Made by a program: the position numbers and the translations under genes
Notes under the pieces: model-generated
The model's input: only the letters and a program-made list of their open reading frames with translations
Told to the model about the DNA's origin: nothing
The model's database searches: none
In this document: positions 38,090 through 47,152 of the stretch, in pieces
Layout of the letters: each line of letters opens with the position of its first letter
Position numbering within the stretch: the stretch's first letter is position 1
Source of the DNA: Aliiroseovarius sp. M344
GTDB lineage: Bacteria > Pseudomonadota > Alphaproteobacteria > Rhodobacterales > Rhodobacteraceae
Assembly: GCF_025140835.1 (NCBI RefSeq)
Contig: NZ_CP081153.1
Span: 2,418,001-2,482,000 of the forward strand
Length of the DNA: 64,000 nucleotides
Direction of reading: 5' to 3'

Positions 38090-38524
38090 CTAATGGCGCA
38101 CCACATAAACCGAACAGGCCGAGTGGCGCACCACGCGGGCTGCGTTCGGTCCAAGCAGATAGTCCTTAAAGTCCGGGCTATGTGCGCCGATGACTATCAA
38201 GTCCGAACTGCCAAGCTTTGCAGCGCGAAGCACTTCTTCATAGACAGTGCCCATCGCAACAACATGCCGGATATCGGCATTCTGTTGGTCACCCAAGGCA
38301 ACCGTCGTCAGGTCTTTCAGAAGTTCGCCAGCTTTCGCTTTGGCCCCTTCCACTTCATGGTCCTGAAAATAGGCCCCGACGACCGAATTGCCATAGTCCG
38401 GCACAACAGTGATCACGTCCAGCTGAGCGCCGTCCATCTTGGCCAGCTTGGCTGCGGTGATCAGCACCTCTTTCTCCTCTTCAGGTCGATTGATGTCGAC
38501 GGCACAAAGGATTGATTTGCTCAT
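38090..38524 (-). CDS. Universal stress protein UspA family, TRAP-linked
   Basis: 144-residue nucleotide-binding-type Usp. The N-terminus is MSKSILCAVDINRPEEEKEV, and the ATP-loop-like C-terminal motif is IVIGAHSPDFKDYLLGPNAARVVRHSACSVYVVR (G-x2-G-x9-G-[ST] region degenerate). The start overlaps the stop of the TAXI-TRAP permease (ATGA). In Halomonas the TRAP-linked Usp TeaD regulates TeaABC by binding ATP, so a similar control of this transporter is a reasonable inference. Confidence 0.88.
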   Translation of the reverse strand: MSKSILCAVDINRPEEEKEVLITAAKLAKMDGAQLDVITVVPDYGNSVVGAYFQDHEVEGAKAKAGELLKDLTTVALGDQQNADIRHVVAMGTVYEEVLRAAKLGSSDLIVIGAHSPDFKDYLLGPNAARVVRHSACSVYVVRH

Positions 38525-41133
38525 GCCGGTTCTCCTTGTGGTGTTTCATCTTCTGCGCGACGCGATTGCAGGAAGGCGACGAGCGCCAACAGCAACAAAG
38601 CCGGGATGAAGATGAGTTCTTTGGGCAGTTGATTGGACGGTGCCTGCACCGCTGCAATCTGTACGGGTTCGTCGCCATAGAAATCGAAGGTCGACAGCTT
38701 CTCAGACAGGAAGGTGCCAAACATCGGTTCATCCAACTTCATCGTCTCGCCCTCTGGCACAATCATGACACCAAGGCTGTCCATACGGGCTTGCGCATCT
38801 GCACCCTCGGGGATGTCGAACACAACCGTCAGGTCTTTGCTTTCAAGCGTGTCAAAGTCAGGGCCTCTGATCACAGTCCGAAGCTGATCACCTGGCGAAG
38901 CTTCCTCAAGCGCGGTTGCAAACTGCGCGGGCGGAATTTCCGCAAATGGCGGTTGGATCTGGTTCATGAAGAACCCAGGACGGAACAGCGCGAAAGCAAT
39001 GAGCAGAAGCGCGACGGTTTCCCAAATGCGCGACTTGGTCAGGAACCAGCCCATCGTCCCCGCCGTAAAGACAAGGATTCCGATTGTCGAGACAATGAAG
39101 ACAATGATGCCTTGGGTCACAGTCACGTCGATCAGCAGCAAGTCGGTGTTGAAGATGAACACAAACGGCAGCGCCACGGTCCGAAGGCTGTAGAAGAACG
39201 CCGTGAAACCAGTTCGGATCGCATCACCACCAGATACGGCGGCGGCCGCGAAACTCGCCAGCCCCACAGGGGGCGTCACATCCGCCATGATCCCGAAGTA
39301 GAACACGAACAGGTGCACCGCGATCAACGGCACGACCAGACCAGACTGCGCGCCCAGCTCGACCACAACCGAAACCATCAGTGATGACACAACGATATAG
39401 TTCGCGGTCGTTGGCAGACCCATCCCGAGGATCAATGACAGGATCGCTACAAAGACCAGCATCAGGATCAGATTGCCGCCGGACAGGAACTCGACGAAAT
39501 CCGCCATGACCTGACCGATCCCGGTCAATGACACAGTGCCCACAATAATACCGGCAGTGGCTGTTGCCAGGCCGATACCGATCATGTTGCGAGCGCCGTC
39601 GATCATCCCTTCAATCAGGTCCGTAACACCGTCGCGAAGCTGTGCGATCGGGTTGCTCTCTCCGCGGAAAAAGGCCTTGAGGGATTTCTGCGTCAGCAAG
39701 ATGCCAAACAGCAGGAACGTTGCCCAGAATGCGGACAGTCCCGGTGATTTGCGTTCGATCATCAAGAAATAGACCAAAACGATGATCGGCAGCATGTAGT
39801 AAAGACCTGACTTGTAGATCTTCGCCACATCCGGCAGTTCAACCACTTCAGCGTTCGGGTCATCCTGTTCAAGGTCTGGCACTTTCGCTGCCAGATAGAT
39901 CAGTGCAACATAGATCGCAGCCAACAGGAAGGTCAGCACCCAGCCGGACCCAGATGGGAACAGCGAAACGATCCAGCCGACAGGGTATTGCGTTGCATAG
40001 CAAAGAAGGGCGAAGCCCGCGAAGAAGGCGAACATGCCACCGATCGTTTTACCCATGGATACGACTTTGTTGCCAATAGTCGGCATACGGGTTTTCACCG
40101 CCTCAAGGTGCACGATGTAAACCAGCGCGATGTAGGAAATGATCGCTGGCAGGAAGGCGTGGGTGATAACCTCGACATACGAGATGCCGACATATTCCAC
40201 CATCAGGAAGGCCGCAGCCCCCATCACCGGTGGCATGATCTGACCATTCACGGACGAGGCAACCTCGACCGCGCCAGCTTTCTCAGCCGAGAAACCAACC
40301 CGCTTCATCAGGGGGATGGTGAACGTGCCGGTGGTCACAACGTTGGCAATCGAAGAGCCAGAGATCAGACCGGTTGCAGCCGATCCGACAACGGCAGCTT
40401 TGGCAGGACCACCGCGCAGGTGACCCAGCGCGCCAAACGCCATCTTAATGAAATAGTTGCCAGCCCCTGCCTTATCGAGCAGCGCGCCAAACAGCACGAA
40501 CAGGAAGACGAACTTTGTCGACACGCCTAGTGCGATGCCAAACACCCCTTCCGAGGTGATCCACATATGGCTCATGGCTTTACGAAGCGACGCACCAGCC
40601 CATCGGATCTGGTCGGGCACCACTTCGGACGATCCGAAGAATACGTAGAACAGGAAGACGACGGCCAAAGCGACCATCACCGGACCTAGCGTGCGGTAGG
40701 CCGCGAGGAACAAAAAGCCCAGCGCAACCAGAGAAATCATTGCGTCGGTATCGTCCGCAAGACCACCATTGGCAACGATCTTCTCATAGAAGAAATAGCC
40801 ATACATGGCGAGGAATGCGCCCCCGACACCGAGAATCCAGTCATACCACGGGATGTAATCACGCGGGCTGGACTTGAACAGCGGATAGGCCATAGCGGCC
40901 AGAAACACTGCGAATGCCAAATGGATTTGGCGAGAGTTGTTGATTAGATCGCCGGGCAATACATATGGCGCCACGGGCGAGGCCAGCAGCACCTGAAAGA
41001 TTGACCAAACCAGCGCAATCCCGGCAATCGCCAGTCCGACGGTCCCATGGGGTTTCCGGGCACCGGTATCACTGGCGGCGACAAGTTCCTGAAGTTCTTC
41101 TTCGCTTAACGCGCGTTCTTCCTTTGTGGACAT
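38521..41133 (-). CDS. TAXI-TRAP transporter fused membrane subunit (DctQM fusion, DUF3394)
   Basis: Inner-membrane TRAP permease of 870 residues. It combines a small-subunit-like N-terminal part (helices about 45-200) with the large DctM-type part (about 200-700; motifs GSAATGLISGSSIANVVTTGTFTIPLM and ILGMGLPTTANYIVV). A C-terminal DUF3394 domain (about 715-865) ends in a helix. Fused QM subunits are typical of the TAXI class. The start at 41133 has GGGAGGGA upstream. It works with the binding protein encoded just upstream; the solute is unknown. Confidence 0.93.
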   Translation of the reverse strand: MSTKEERALSEEELQELVAASDTGARKPHGTVGLAIAGIALVWSIFQVLLASPVAPYVLPGDLINNSRQIHLAFAVFLAAMAYPLFKSSPRDYIPWYDWILGVGGAFLAMYGYFFYEKIVANGGLADDTDAMISLVALGFLFLAAYRTLGPVMVALAVVFLFYVFFGSSEVVPDQIRWAGASLRKAMSHMWITSEGVFGIALGVSTKFVFLFVLFGALLDKAGAGNYFIKMAFGALGHLRGGPAKAAVVGSAATGLISGSSIANVVTTGTFTIPLMKRVGFSAEKAGAVEVASSVNGQIMPPVMGAAAFLMVEYVGISYVEVITHAFLPAIISYIALVYIVHLEAVKTRMPTIGNKVVSMGKTIGGMFAFFAGFALLCYATQYPVGWIVSLFPSGSGWVLTFLLAAIYVALIYLAAKVPDLEQDDPNAEVVELPDVAKIYKSGLYYMLPIIVLVYFLMIERKSPGLSAFWATFLLFGILLTQKSLKAFFRGESNPIAQLRDGVTDLIEGMIDGARNMIGIGLATATAGIIVGTVSLTGIGQVMADFVEFLSGGNLILMLVFVAILSLILGMGLPTTANYIVVSSLMVSVVVELGAQSGLVVPLIAVHLFVFYFGIMADVTPPVGLASFAAAAVSGGDAIRTGFTAFFYSLRTVALPFVFIFNTDLLLIDVTVTQGIIVFIVSTIGILVFTAGTMGWFLTKSRIWETVALLLIAFALFRPGFFMNQIQPPFAEIPPAQFATALEEASPGDQLRTVIRGPDFDTLESKDLTVVFDIPEGADAQARMDSLGVMIVPEGETMKLDEPMFGTFLSEKLSTFDFYGDEPVQIAAVQAPSNQLPKELIFIPALLLLALVAFLQSRRAEDETPQGEPA

Positions 41134-41217
41134 CTGTCCCTCCCTTTGCTGCACAGGGCAGCCCACACTGGTTCCGTTCTAAGTGACATGCCCGATCTTG
41201 GCGCCGGGTCAGTATGC

Positions 41218-41241
41218 TTGGGGGCAGAAACCCGCCCCCAA
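41218..41241 (-). promoter_or_regulatory. Hairpin between TAXI binding protein and permease genes
   Basis: TTGGGGGC (41218-41225) pairs with GCCCCCAA (41234-41241) around an 8-base loop. It follows the binding-protein stop by 24 bases and precedes the permease, the same arrangement as in the other transporter operons here. Confidence 0.6.
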
Positions 41242-41264
41242 ACCATTTGCAATCCGAGACGAGA

Positions 41265-42236
41265 TTACTCGATCAGACCTTTTTCTTTGTAATACTTCGC
41301 AGCACCATCGTGCAGCGGAGCGGACAGACCAGCCGACGCCATTTCTTTCGGGTCAAGGTTAGCGAAAGCGGGGTGCAGGCCCTTGAAATCTTCGAAGTTT
41401 TCAAAGACCGATGATACAACCGCATACACAGCGTCCTCAGACACTTGATCCGAGCTAACGAAGGTCGCGCCGACACCGAAGGTCATGGTGTCTTCGTCAT
41501 TGCCGCGATACATGCCGCCCGGAATGGTAGCCGTCCGGTAGAACGAGTTGTCTTCGACAAGTTTGTTCACAACGTCACCAGAAACTTCCACCAGAACCGA
41601 GTCACAGGCGGTGGTTGCTTCTTGGATCGAACCCGACGGGTGGCCAACGGTGTAAACCATGGCGTCGATCTGGTTGTCACACAGGGCAGCCGACTGTTCA
41701 GACGCCTTGAGCTCGGTTGCCAGAGCAAAGTCACCAGTGGTCCAGCCAAGCGCTTCAATCAGCACTTCCATTGTGCCGCGCTGACCGGAACCGGGGTTGC
41801 CGATGTTGACGCGTTTGCCTTTCAGATCCTCGAACGTCTTGATGCCGGCGTCAGCACGAGCAACGACGGTGAAGGGCTCCGGGTGAACCGAGAATACGGC
41901 GCGCAGACCTTCGAAGGGACCAGCCTCTTCGAATTTCGAGGTGCCGTTATACGCGTGGTACTGCCAGTCGGATTGGGCCACACCAAATTCCAGCTCGCCT
42001 TCGCGAATGGTGTTGATGTTGTAGACCGATCCGCCAGTCGACTCGACCGAGCAACGCACGCCGTGGTCCTTGCGACCCTTGTTCACCAGACGGCAGATCG
42101 CGCCACCTGTTGGGTAATACACGCCGGTCACGCCACCGGTGCCGATTGTGATGAACTCTTCAGCCATCGCGGCAGGCGCTAGAACCGCCGTCGCGGCGAC
42201 CCCTACAAATGCCATTTTGAACTTATTCAACATCAT
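41265..42236 (-). CDS. TAXI-family TRAP transporter solute-binding protein
   Basis: Periplasmic binding protein of the TAXI family, 323 residues. The signal peptide is [20 protein letters not shown] followed by PAAMAEE. Family blocks visible: [24 protein letters not shown] at the mature N-terminus, and [23 protein letters not shown] near residue 145. An ATG at 42233, one codon later, is an equally good start, with AGGGAG upstream. It is transcribed after the RpiR regulator gene and before the permease. TAXI proteins bind small carboxylates in the few known cases. Confidence 0.93.
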   Translation of the reverse strand: MMLNKFKMAFVGVAATAVLAPAAMAEEFITIGTGGVTGVYYPTGGAICRLVNKGRKDHGVRCSVESTGGSVYNINTIREGELEFGVAQSDWQYHAYNGTSKFEEAGPFEGLRAVFSVHPEPFTVVARADAGIKTFEDLKGKRVNIGNPGSGQRGTMEVLIEALGWTTGDFALATELKASEQSAALCDNQIDAMVYTVGHPSGSIQEATTACDSVLVEVSGDVVNKLVEDNSFYRTATIPGGMYRGNDEDTMTFGVGATFVSSDQVSEDAVYAVVSSVFENFEDFKGLHPAFANLDPKEMASAGLSAPLHDGAAKYYKEKGLIE

Positions 42237-42264
42237 TAAACTCCCTTGTATTGATGTTCTTTTG

Positions 42265-43128
42265 TTATTCGGACCACACTTCGGCCAATTGGCGATTGCG
42301 CAGTTCGACCTCTGCAATACGCTCTTGTGCATCTGCACCAGAGCGTCCGACAACCATTCCGATGATCGTTTCGATCAGGAACAAGGTTGTCACATAGGAT
42401 GAATAAAAATTGGCGCTGTCCGCCGCTACAACGAAGCTGACGGACGCATATTCCAGCGCCGGACAGGCGTGGGTATCGGTGATGACAATCACGAAGACGC
42501 CCAGTTGATGGGCCAGCTTGGCGGCCTTTATCACGTTCGAGGCAAAGGGCGGTTTGGTTACGATCAGAAGCGCATCATGTTCGCCCATTCCGGACAGGGA
42601 CCCGCCAAGGGATGCCCCCATGCGATTCGCAAGAAGCCATCGATCTGAGCAGAAATTGGCCATGTAGGACATGTATTCCACGATACCCGTCGACCCCAAC
42701 GCTCCAAGTAACAAAACCTTACGTGCATTGACCAACACCTCGACGCAGGTTTCAAGGTCTTTTTCGTCTACCGATGCCAGTGCGTGGCTGAGATTCGACT
42801 GACAAGCCGCGAAATGAGTTTCAATAAACCGGCTTTCGCCATCATCATGTTGCTTCTGAAGTTGTTCGGCTCGTTGCGCGAAATTGTTGACCCGGCGGTC
42901 GATCTTGTCGCGCATTTCTTCGCGAAGTTCTTCGAAATCTTCATAGTCCAGAGCTTTGGCAAGACGCGAGAAGGCCGCTGGTGACACACCGCTATTGCGC
43001 GACACCGTGCGCAATGGCCGCGTCACCGCATCAAGTGGATTGGCCACGAGAAAATCCGCAGCGCTGCGCAAGGCTTCACTGAGATCGACATAAGCCAACG
43101 CGAGCCTCTTTTCGAAGCGTTTTTCCAA
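42265..43128 (-). CDS. MurR/RpiR family transcriptional regulator
   Basis: 287-residue regulator. The N-terminal HTH_6 domain (about 1-80; [33 protein letters not shown]) is followed by a SIS sugar-phosphate-binding domain (about 120-260; [22 protein letters not shown]). SIS regulators usually respond to phosphosugars, but RpiR members also control amino acid and carboxylate catabolism. It is divergent from the aminotransferase operon and immediately upstream of the TAXI-TRAP genes, so it probably controls one or both. Confidence 0.92.
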   Translation of the reverse strand: MEKRFEKRLALAYVDLSEALRSAADFLVANPLDAVTRPLRTVSRNSGVSPAAFSRLAKALDYEDFEELREEMRDKIDRRVNNFAQRAEQLQKQHDDGESRFIETHFAACQSNLSHALASVDEKDLETCVEVLVNARKVLLLGALGSTGIVEYMSYMANFCSDRWLLANRMGASLGGSLSGMGEHDALLIVTKPPFASNVIKAAKLAHQLGVFVIVITDTHACPALEYASVSFVVAADSANFYSSYVTTLFLIETIIGMVVGRSGADAQERIAEVELRNRQLAEVWSE

Positions 43129-43162
43129 ATTGCCCCCCTAGTCGGACAAAGGCAGTGTTCTC

Positions 43163-43202
43163 TTTGTTTCATGGATTGTCAAATACCGATTTTTTTGTTT
43201 CA
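43163..43202. promoter_or_regulatory. Direct repeats TTTGTTTCA in the RpiR / aminotransferase promoter region
   Basis: TTTGTTTCA occurs at 43163-43171 and again at 43194-43202, 31 bases apart, about three helical turns, in the 101-base divergent spacer. Two matches of nine bases in so short a region suggest operator sites, most simply for the adjacent RpiR regulator. Confidence 0.45.
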
Positions 43203-43229
43203 ATAGCATCGAAATTCAAGGGGGCCGCC

Positions 43230-44549
43230 ATGTCACACGTCTTTCCACGTCATACCAAAGTCACACCACCCATCGCCGCAAAGGGAGATGGGATTTATAT
43301 TATTGATAATGAAGGTAAAAAATACCTTGATGGATCGGGGGGCGCGGCAGTCTCTTGCCTTGGCCATTCAGACCCTGACGTTGCGGAAGCCATAAAGACT
43401 CAGGTCGACCAACTGGCCTTTGCCCATACCGGTTTCCTGTCATCGGCCCCCGCAGAATCACTGGCGGACCGCTTGATCGCGCATGCACCCGAAGGACTTG
43501 AGCGGGTCTATTTCGTGTCCGGCGGATCAGAAGCCGTCGAAAGCGCGCTGAAGCTGGCGCGCCAATATATGATCGAGACCGGCCAACCGCAGCGCACCAA
43601 GTTCATCTCGCGCCGGCAGAGCTATCACGGCAATACGCTGGGCGCGCTTGGCACCGGAGGTAACGAATGGCGACGTGCGCCCTTCGATCCGGTGATGGTG
43701 TCCGCCTCGCATATCTCGCCGTGCTATGAGTATCGTTTGCGGCATGAAGGTGAAAGTCAGGAAGACTACGGCCTTCGCGCGGCAAATGAGCTTGAGGCCG
43801 AGCTGCTGCGCCAAGGTCCCGAAAACGTCATTGGCTTCCTTGCAGAACCGGTCGTCGGGGCAACCGCTGGGGCGGTGCCCGCCGTGCCGGGCTATTTCAA
43901 ACGCATTCGCGAGATCTGTGATCAATACGGCATTCTTTTGATCCTAGACGAAGTGATGTGCGGCATGGGTCGCACCGGCACCCTGTTCGCCTGCGAACAC
44001 GACGGCGTATCCCCTGACCTGATCACCATCGCCAAGGGTTTGGGCGCAGGGTACCAGCCAATTGGCGCAATGTTGTGTTCCGGAAAAATTTACGATGCCG
44101 TAAGAGACGGCAGCGGCTTTTTTCAACACGGTCATACCTATATCGGCCACCCGGTGGCGTGTGCGGCGGCGGATGCGGTTGTGCGTAAACTAACCGATGG
44201 AGGCATGGCGGCCCGCTCGGCGCAGATGGGCGAAAAACTGATGGCCGCCCTGACCGCCGAATTCGGTCAGCACCCACATGTTGGTGACATTCGCGGACGT
44301 GGTATGTTCCGTGGTGTTGAGATCGTCGAAGACCGCGAGACCAAAGCGCCCTTCGACCCGCAGAAAGGCATCGCCGCCAAGCTTAAGAAGCAGGCCTTTG
44401 CCAATGGGCTGATCTGTTACCCGATGGGCGGCACCATCGACGGGCGTCAAGGCGACCATGTGCTGATCGCACCCCCGTTTATCATCACGGATGAGCAGAT
44501 TGACGAGCTGGTCGGCAAACTGTCAAAAACCTTTGCCGAGGTGATATGA
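43230..44549 (+). CDS. Class III (omega) aminotransferase
   Basis: PLP-dependent aminotransferase of 439 residues. The class III signature is present (LLILDEVMCGMGRTG), the Schiff-base lysine is in LITIAKGLGAGYQP, and SGGSEAVESALKLARQY is the phosphate-binding area. Such enzymes transaminate omega- or beta-amino groups. Its stop overlaps the start of the beta-keto acid cleavage enzyme gene, suggesting that the product is a keto acid passed to that enzyme. The start at 43230 follows AAGGGGG; an upstream start at 43155 lies in the promoter. Confidence 0.92.
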   Translation: MSHVFPRHTKVTPPIAAKGDGIYIIDNEGKKYLDGSGGAAVSCLGHSDPDVAEAIKTQVDQLAFAHTGFLSSAPAESLADRLIAHAPEGLERVYFVSGGSEAVESALKLARQYMIETGQPQRTKFISRRQSYHGNTLGALGTGGNEWRRAPFDPVMVSASHISPCYEYRLRHEGESQEDYGLRAANELEAELLRQGPENVIGFLAEPVVGATAGAVPAVPGYFKRIREICDQYGILLILDEVMCGMGRTGTLFACEHDGVSPDLITIAKGLGAGYQPIGAMLCSGKIYDAVRDGSGFFQHGHTYIGHPVACAAADAVVRKLTDGGMAARSAQMGEKLMAALTAEFGQHPHVGDIRGRGMFRGVEIVEDRETKAPFDPQKGIAAKLKKQAFANGLICYPMGGTIDGRQGDHVLIAPPFIITDEQIDELVGKLSKTFAEVI

Positions 44550-45319
44550 CCGCGCTTCCTGCCTTGATGGTTGCGCCCAACGGCGCGCGGTTGACCAAAG
44601 CAGATCACCCTGCTTTGCCAATGACCTTGCCCGAAATTGTGACCTGCGCGCGGGCCTGCCATGCGGCCGGGGCGGATGGCCTGCATCTTCACCTGCGCGA
44701 CAGCACGGGCGCCCATCTGTTGGATGCCGGGGCCTATCGCGAAGCCGTGCAGGAAATATCCGGGCAATTGCCGGCAATGGCCGTGCAGATCACGACCGAG
44801 GCGGTCGGGAAATATGAGCCCCCACACCAGCGCGAGGTTGCTCTGAACTCAGGCGCAGCTCTGGTGTCTGCCTCAATCCGCGAGCTGTGCCGCGACCCTG
44901 CGGATGTAACCCGAGCTTTTTATGAAGATTGCGCAGCCCAAGGCATCGCGATCCAGCATATTCTGTATGACCGTGCCGACGGCGAGTTGCTGGCGAAAAC
45001 GCTTCCGGCTGAGTTGCTTGCCACGTCCGACCTGCAACTACTTTTCGTATTGGGGCGTTATGCGACGGATCAGAACTCGAACCCGCACGATCTGGATGAT
45101 TTTCTGGATTGGATGGGGGCACACGACCTGTCCCCGGACTGGGCAGTTTGCGCCTTTGGTCAGAATGAAACAGCGTCACTGGCTTATGCAGCTCAAAAGG
45201 GCGGGAAGTGCCGCGTGGGATTTGAAAACTCCCGCGTTCACGCGGATGGAACCATGGCCAAGGACAATGCGGAACGGGTCAAGGCCGTCCGCACGGCCAT
45301 AGGAGCCTCGCCAGCCTAA
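44546..45319 (+). CDS. Beta-keto acid cleavage enzyme (BKACE, DUF849)
   Basis: Zinc enzyme family that condenses a beta-keto acid with acetyl-CoA to give acetoacetate and a new acyl-CoA, as Kce does in lysine fermentation. 257 residues, slightly short of the usual 270-310. The metal ligands sit in ADGLHLHLRDSTG (H-x-H), and the end carries CRVGFENSRVHADGTMAKDNAERV, close to the conserved GLEDN block. Coupled by ATGA to the aminotransferase. Substrate specificity in this family varies widely and is not readable here. Confidence 0.88.
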   Translation: MTALPALMVAPNGARLTKADHPALPMTLPEIVTCARACHAAGADGLHLHLRDSTGAHLLDAGAYREAVQEISGQLPAMAVQITTEAVGKYEPPHQREVALNSGAALVSASIRELCRDPADVTRAFYEDCAAQGIAIQHILYDRADGELLAKTLPAELLATSDLQLLFVLGRYATDQNSNPHDLDDFLDWMGAHDLSPDWAVCAFGQNETASLAYAAQKGGKCRVGFENSRVHADGTMAKDNAERVKAVRTAIGASPA

Positions 45320-45419
45320 GCCCACCCGCGCGATTGCCCGTGCGCATTCCCCGATAGCCAAGCCCGCCGATTTGTCGCATGGTAGCGCCACAAATCTGCA
45401 TGCATCTGGGAGGTATATC

Positions 45420-46430
45420 ATGCGCCAACTACTAAGCCGCACCGCTTTTGCCGCTGTTTCGCTGGCTTTCGCCACGGAAGCCATGGCGACCGAATGGAAC
45501 GTTTCTGTTTGGGGCAAGCGACGTGCATTTACCGAGCACGTTGAAAAACTGGCCGAGCTTGTCAGCGAAAAAACCGGCGGCGAGTTCACGCTGAACCTCA
45601 GCTATGGCGGTCTTTCGAAAAATACAGAGAACCTCGACGGCATCGCCATTGGCGCGTTCGAGATGGCGCAGTTCTGCGCGGGCTATCACCGTGACAAGAA
45701 CCCCTCGATCACGGTTCTGGAGCTGCCATTCCTAGGCGTCACCACGCTTGAACAGGAAATCGCGCTGTCCCAGGCTGTGTACCAACACCCGGCAACGCAA
45801 GAAGATCTGGCGCGCTGGGACGCAACCCTGCTTATGCCGTCACCCCTGCCCCAATACAACCTTGTCGGCGTGGGTGATGCGCCGGCCACATTGGCAGATT
45901 TTGCCGGGCTGAGCGTGCGTGCGACAGGTGGTATCGGTCAGGCCATGGAAACGGTCGGCGCGGTGCCGACGTCGATGTCGGCCACCGAGGTGCGACAGGC
46001 GATGGACAGCGGCGTCGTGAAAGCCGTGTCCTTTGCGCCCCACGCGCATATGTCGTTCGGCACGATCGAAAACGGAAAATGGTGGACGACCAACCTGAAC
46101 CCCGGCACGGTTAACTGCCCTGTCGTCGTCAACACACCCGCGCTGGAAAGCCTGTCTGATGAACACCGCGACGCGCTGCTTGGTTCGGTGGACGAGGCGC
46201 TGGCGCATTACGTTGAATTCTACAACAACCAAACCATGGCCGCATGGGGTCCAGCGCTGGAAGAACGTGACATCGAACAAGTCACCTTCTCGGACGAAGA
46301 ACTTGCTGCGTTCAAAACGGCTGCCGCTGCGCCCGCTGCCACCGCTTGGATCGAGGAAAACGCCGCCCGTGGTCTGCCCGCACAAGAACTCTACGATCTT
46401 GTGACTGGCATGATTGCGCAGGCGAAGTAA
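45420..46430 (+). CDS. TRAP transporter substrate-binding protein (DctP family)
   Basis: Periplasmic DctP-type binding protein, 336 residues. The signal peptide is MRQLLSRTAFAAVSLAFATE followed by AMATEWN. Domain features include GAFEMAQFCAGYHRDKNPSITVLELPF and LSVRATGGIGQAMETVGAVPTSMSATEV, the region holding the conserved carboxylate-binding Arg. GGGAGG lies just before the ATG. It is co-oriented with the aminotransferase and BKACE genes, so the transported solute may feed that pathway. Confidence 0.92.
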   Translation: MRQLLSRTAFAAVSLAFATEAMATEWNVSVWGKRRAFTEHVEKLAELVSEKTGGEFTLNLSYGGLSKNTENLDGIAIGAFEMAQFCAGYHRDKNPSITVLELPFLGVTTLEQEIALSQAVYQHPATQEDLARWDATLLMPSPLPQYNLVGVGDAPATLADFAGLSVRATGGIGQAMETVGAVPTSMSATEVRQAMDSGVVKAVSFAPHAHMSFGTIENGKWWTTNLNPGTVNCPVVVNTPALESLSDEHRDALLGSVDEALAHYVEFYNNQTMAAWGPALEERDIEQVTFSDEELAAFKTAAAAPAATAWIEENAARGLPAQELYDLVTGMIAQAK

Positions 46431-46438
46431 GCCAATCC

Positions 46439-46469
46439 ACCCTGCGCCCCGGACCAAAGGGCGCAGGGT
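46439..46469 (+). promoter_or_regulatory. Hairpin between DctP-type and DctQ-type genes
   Basis: ACCCTGCGCCC (46439-46449) pairs perfectly over 11 bp with GGGCGCAGGGT (46459-46469) around a 9-base loop. It begins 9 bases after the binding-protein stop and precedes the small permease gene. There is no T-tract, so an mRNA stabiliser or partial terminator is likely. Confidence 0.6.
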
Positions 46470-46508
46470 AATCGCTGTCCCCCAGCGCCCTTAGCTTATG
46501 AGGTTTTC

Positions 46509-47150
46509 ATGGCTGGTTCGTCCCTTGTGCTGTCTGACGACAGCCGCCTTAGCAAACTTGACCAAGGCCTGTACCGGCTTGAAACCGCGCTTGCGTTGAT
46601 CAGCGGGCTTGCCGTGTTTTCCCTGATGATCCTGGCCGTCGTCTCCGTCGGCGGGCGCAATTTTTTCCAGCAGCCCCTGCCCGGCTATATCGACTGGATT
46701 GAACAGGCTATGCCATTAATCGCCTTCATGGGTATTGCCTATACACAGCGCGATGGGGGTCACATTCGGATGGATATGCTGGTCGGCAAACTGCGTGGCC
46801 GTCCGCTGTATCTGGTCGAGATGTTCACCACGCTCGCAATTCTGATTTTCATGGTGCTGATCGTCTGGGGCAGCTGGGCGCATTTCGCCCGCAGCTTTGA
46901 TTTCGGCGCCCCACTGTGGAGCCGCGACAGCTCGATGGACATTGCCTTGCCACTGTGGCCAGCCAAGTTGCTGGCACCCGTCGCCTTCAGCGTGATTTGC
47001 CTGCGGCTGGCCCTGCAAATCTATGCCTTTGGTCGGGCGTTTGTGCGCAACGACACCTCACCGATCGCGGTACCGCTGGTGGCCGATGCGGCCACGCAGG
47101 CCGCGATGGAAGCCGAACATGTATCTGGCCATGACATGGGGGGCTCCTAA
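46509..47150 (+). CDS. TRAP transporter small permease (DctQ family)
   Basis: Four-helix membrane subunit of 213 residues, slightly longer than usual owing to a polar C-terminal tail. Helices lie at about 30-50, 62-80 (with the conserved WIEQAMPLIAFMGIAYTQRDGGHIRMD), 100-120 and 155-175. It precedes the large subunit gene by 2 bases. It partners with the DctP and DctM subunits on either side. Confidence 0.92.
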   Translation: MAGSSLVLSDDSRLSKLDQGLYRLETALALISGLAVFSLMILAVVSVGGRNFFQQPLPGYIDWIEQAMPLIAFMGIAYTQRDGGHIRMDMLVGKLRGRPLYLVEMFTTLAILIFMVLIVWGSWAHFARSFDFGAPLWSRDSSMDIALPLWPAKLLAPVAFSVICLRLALQIYAFGRAFVRNDTSPIAVPLVADAATQAAMEAEHVSGHDMGGS

Positions 47151-47152
47151 CC

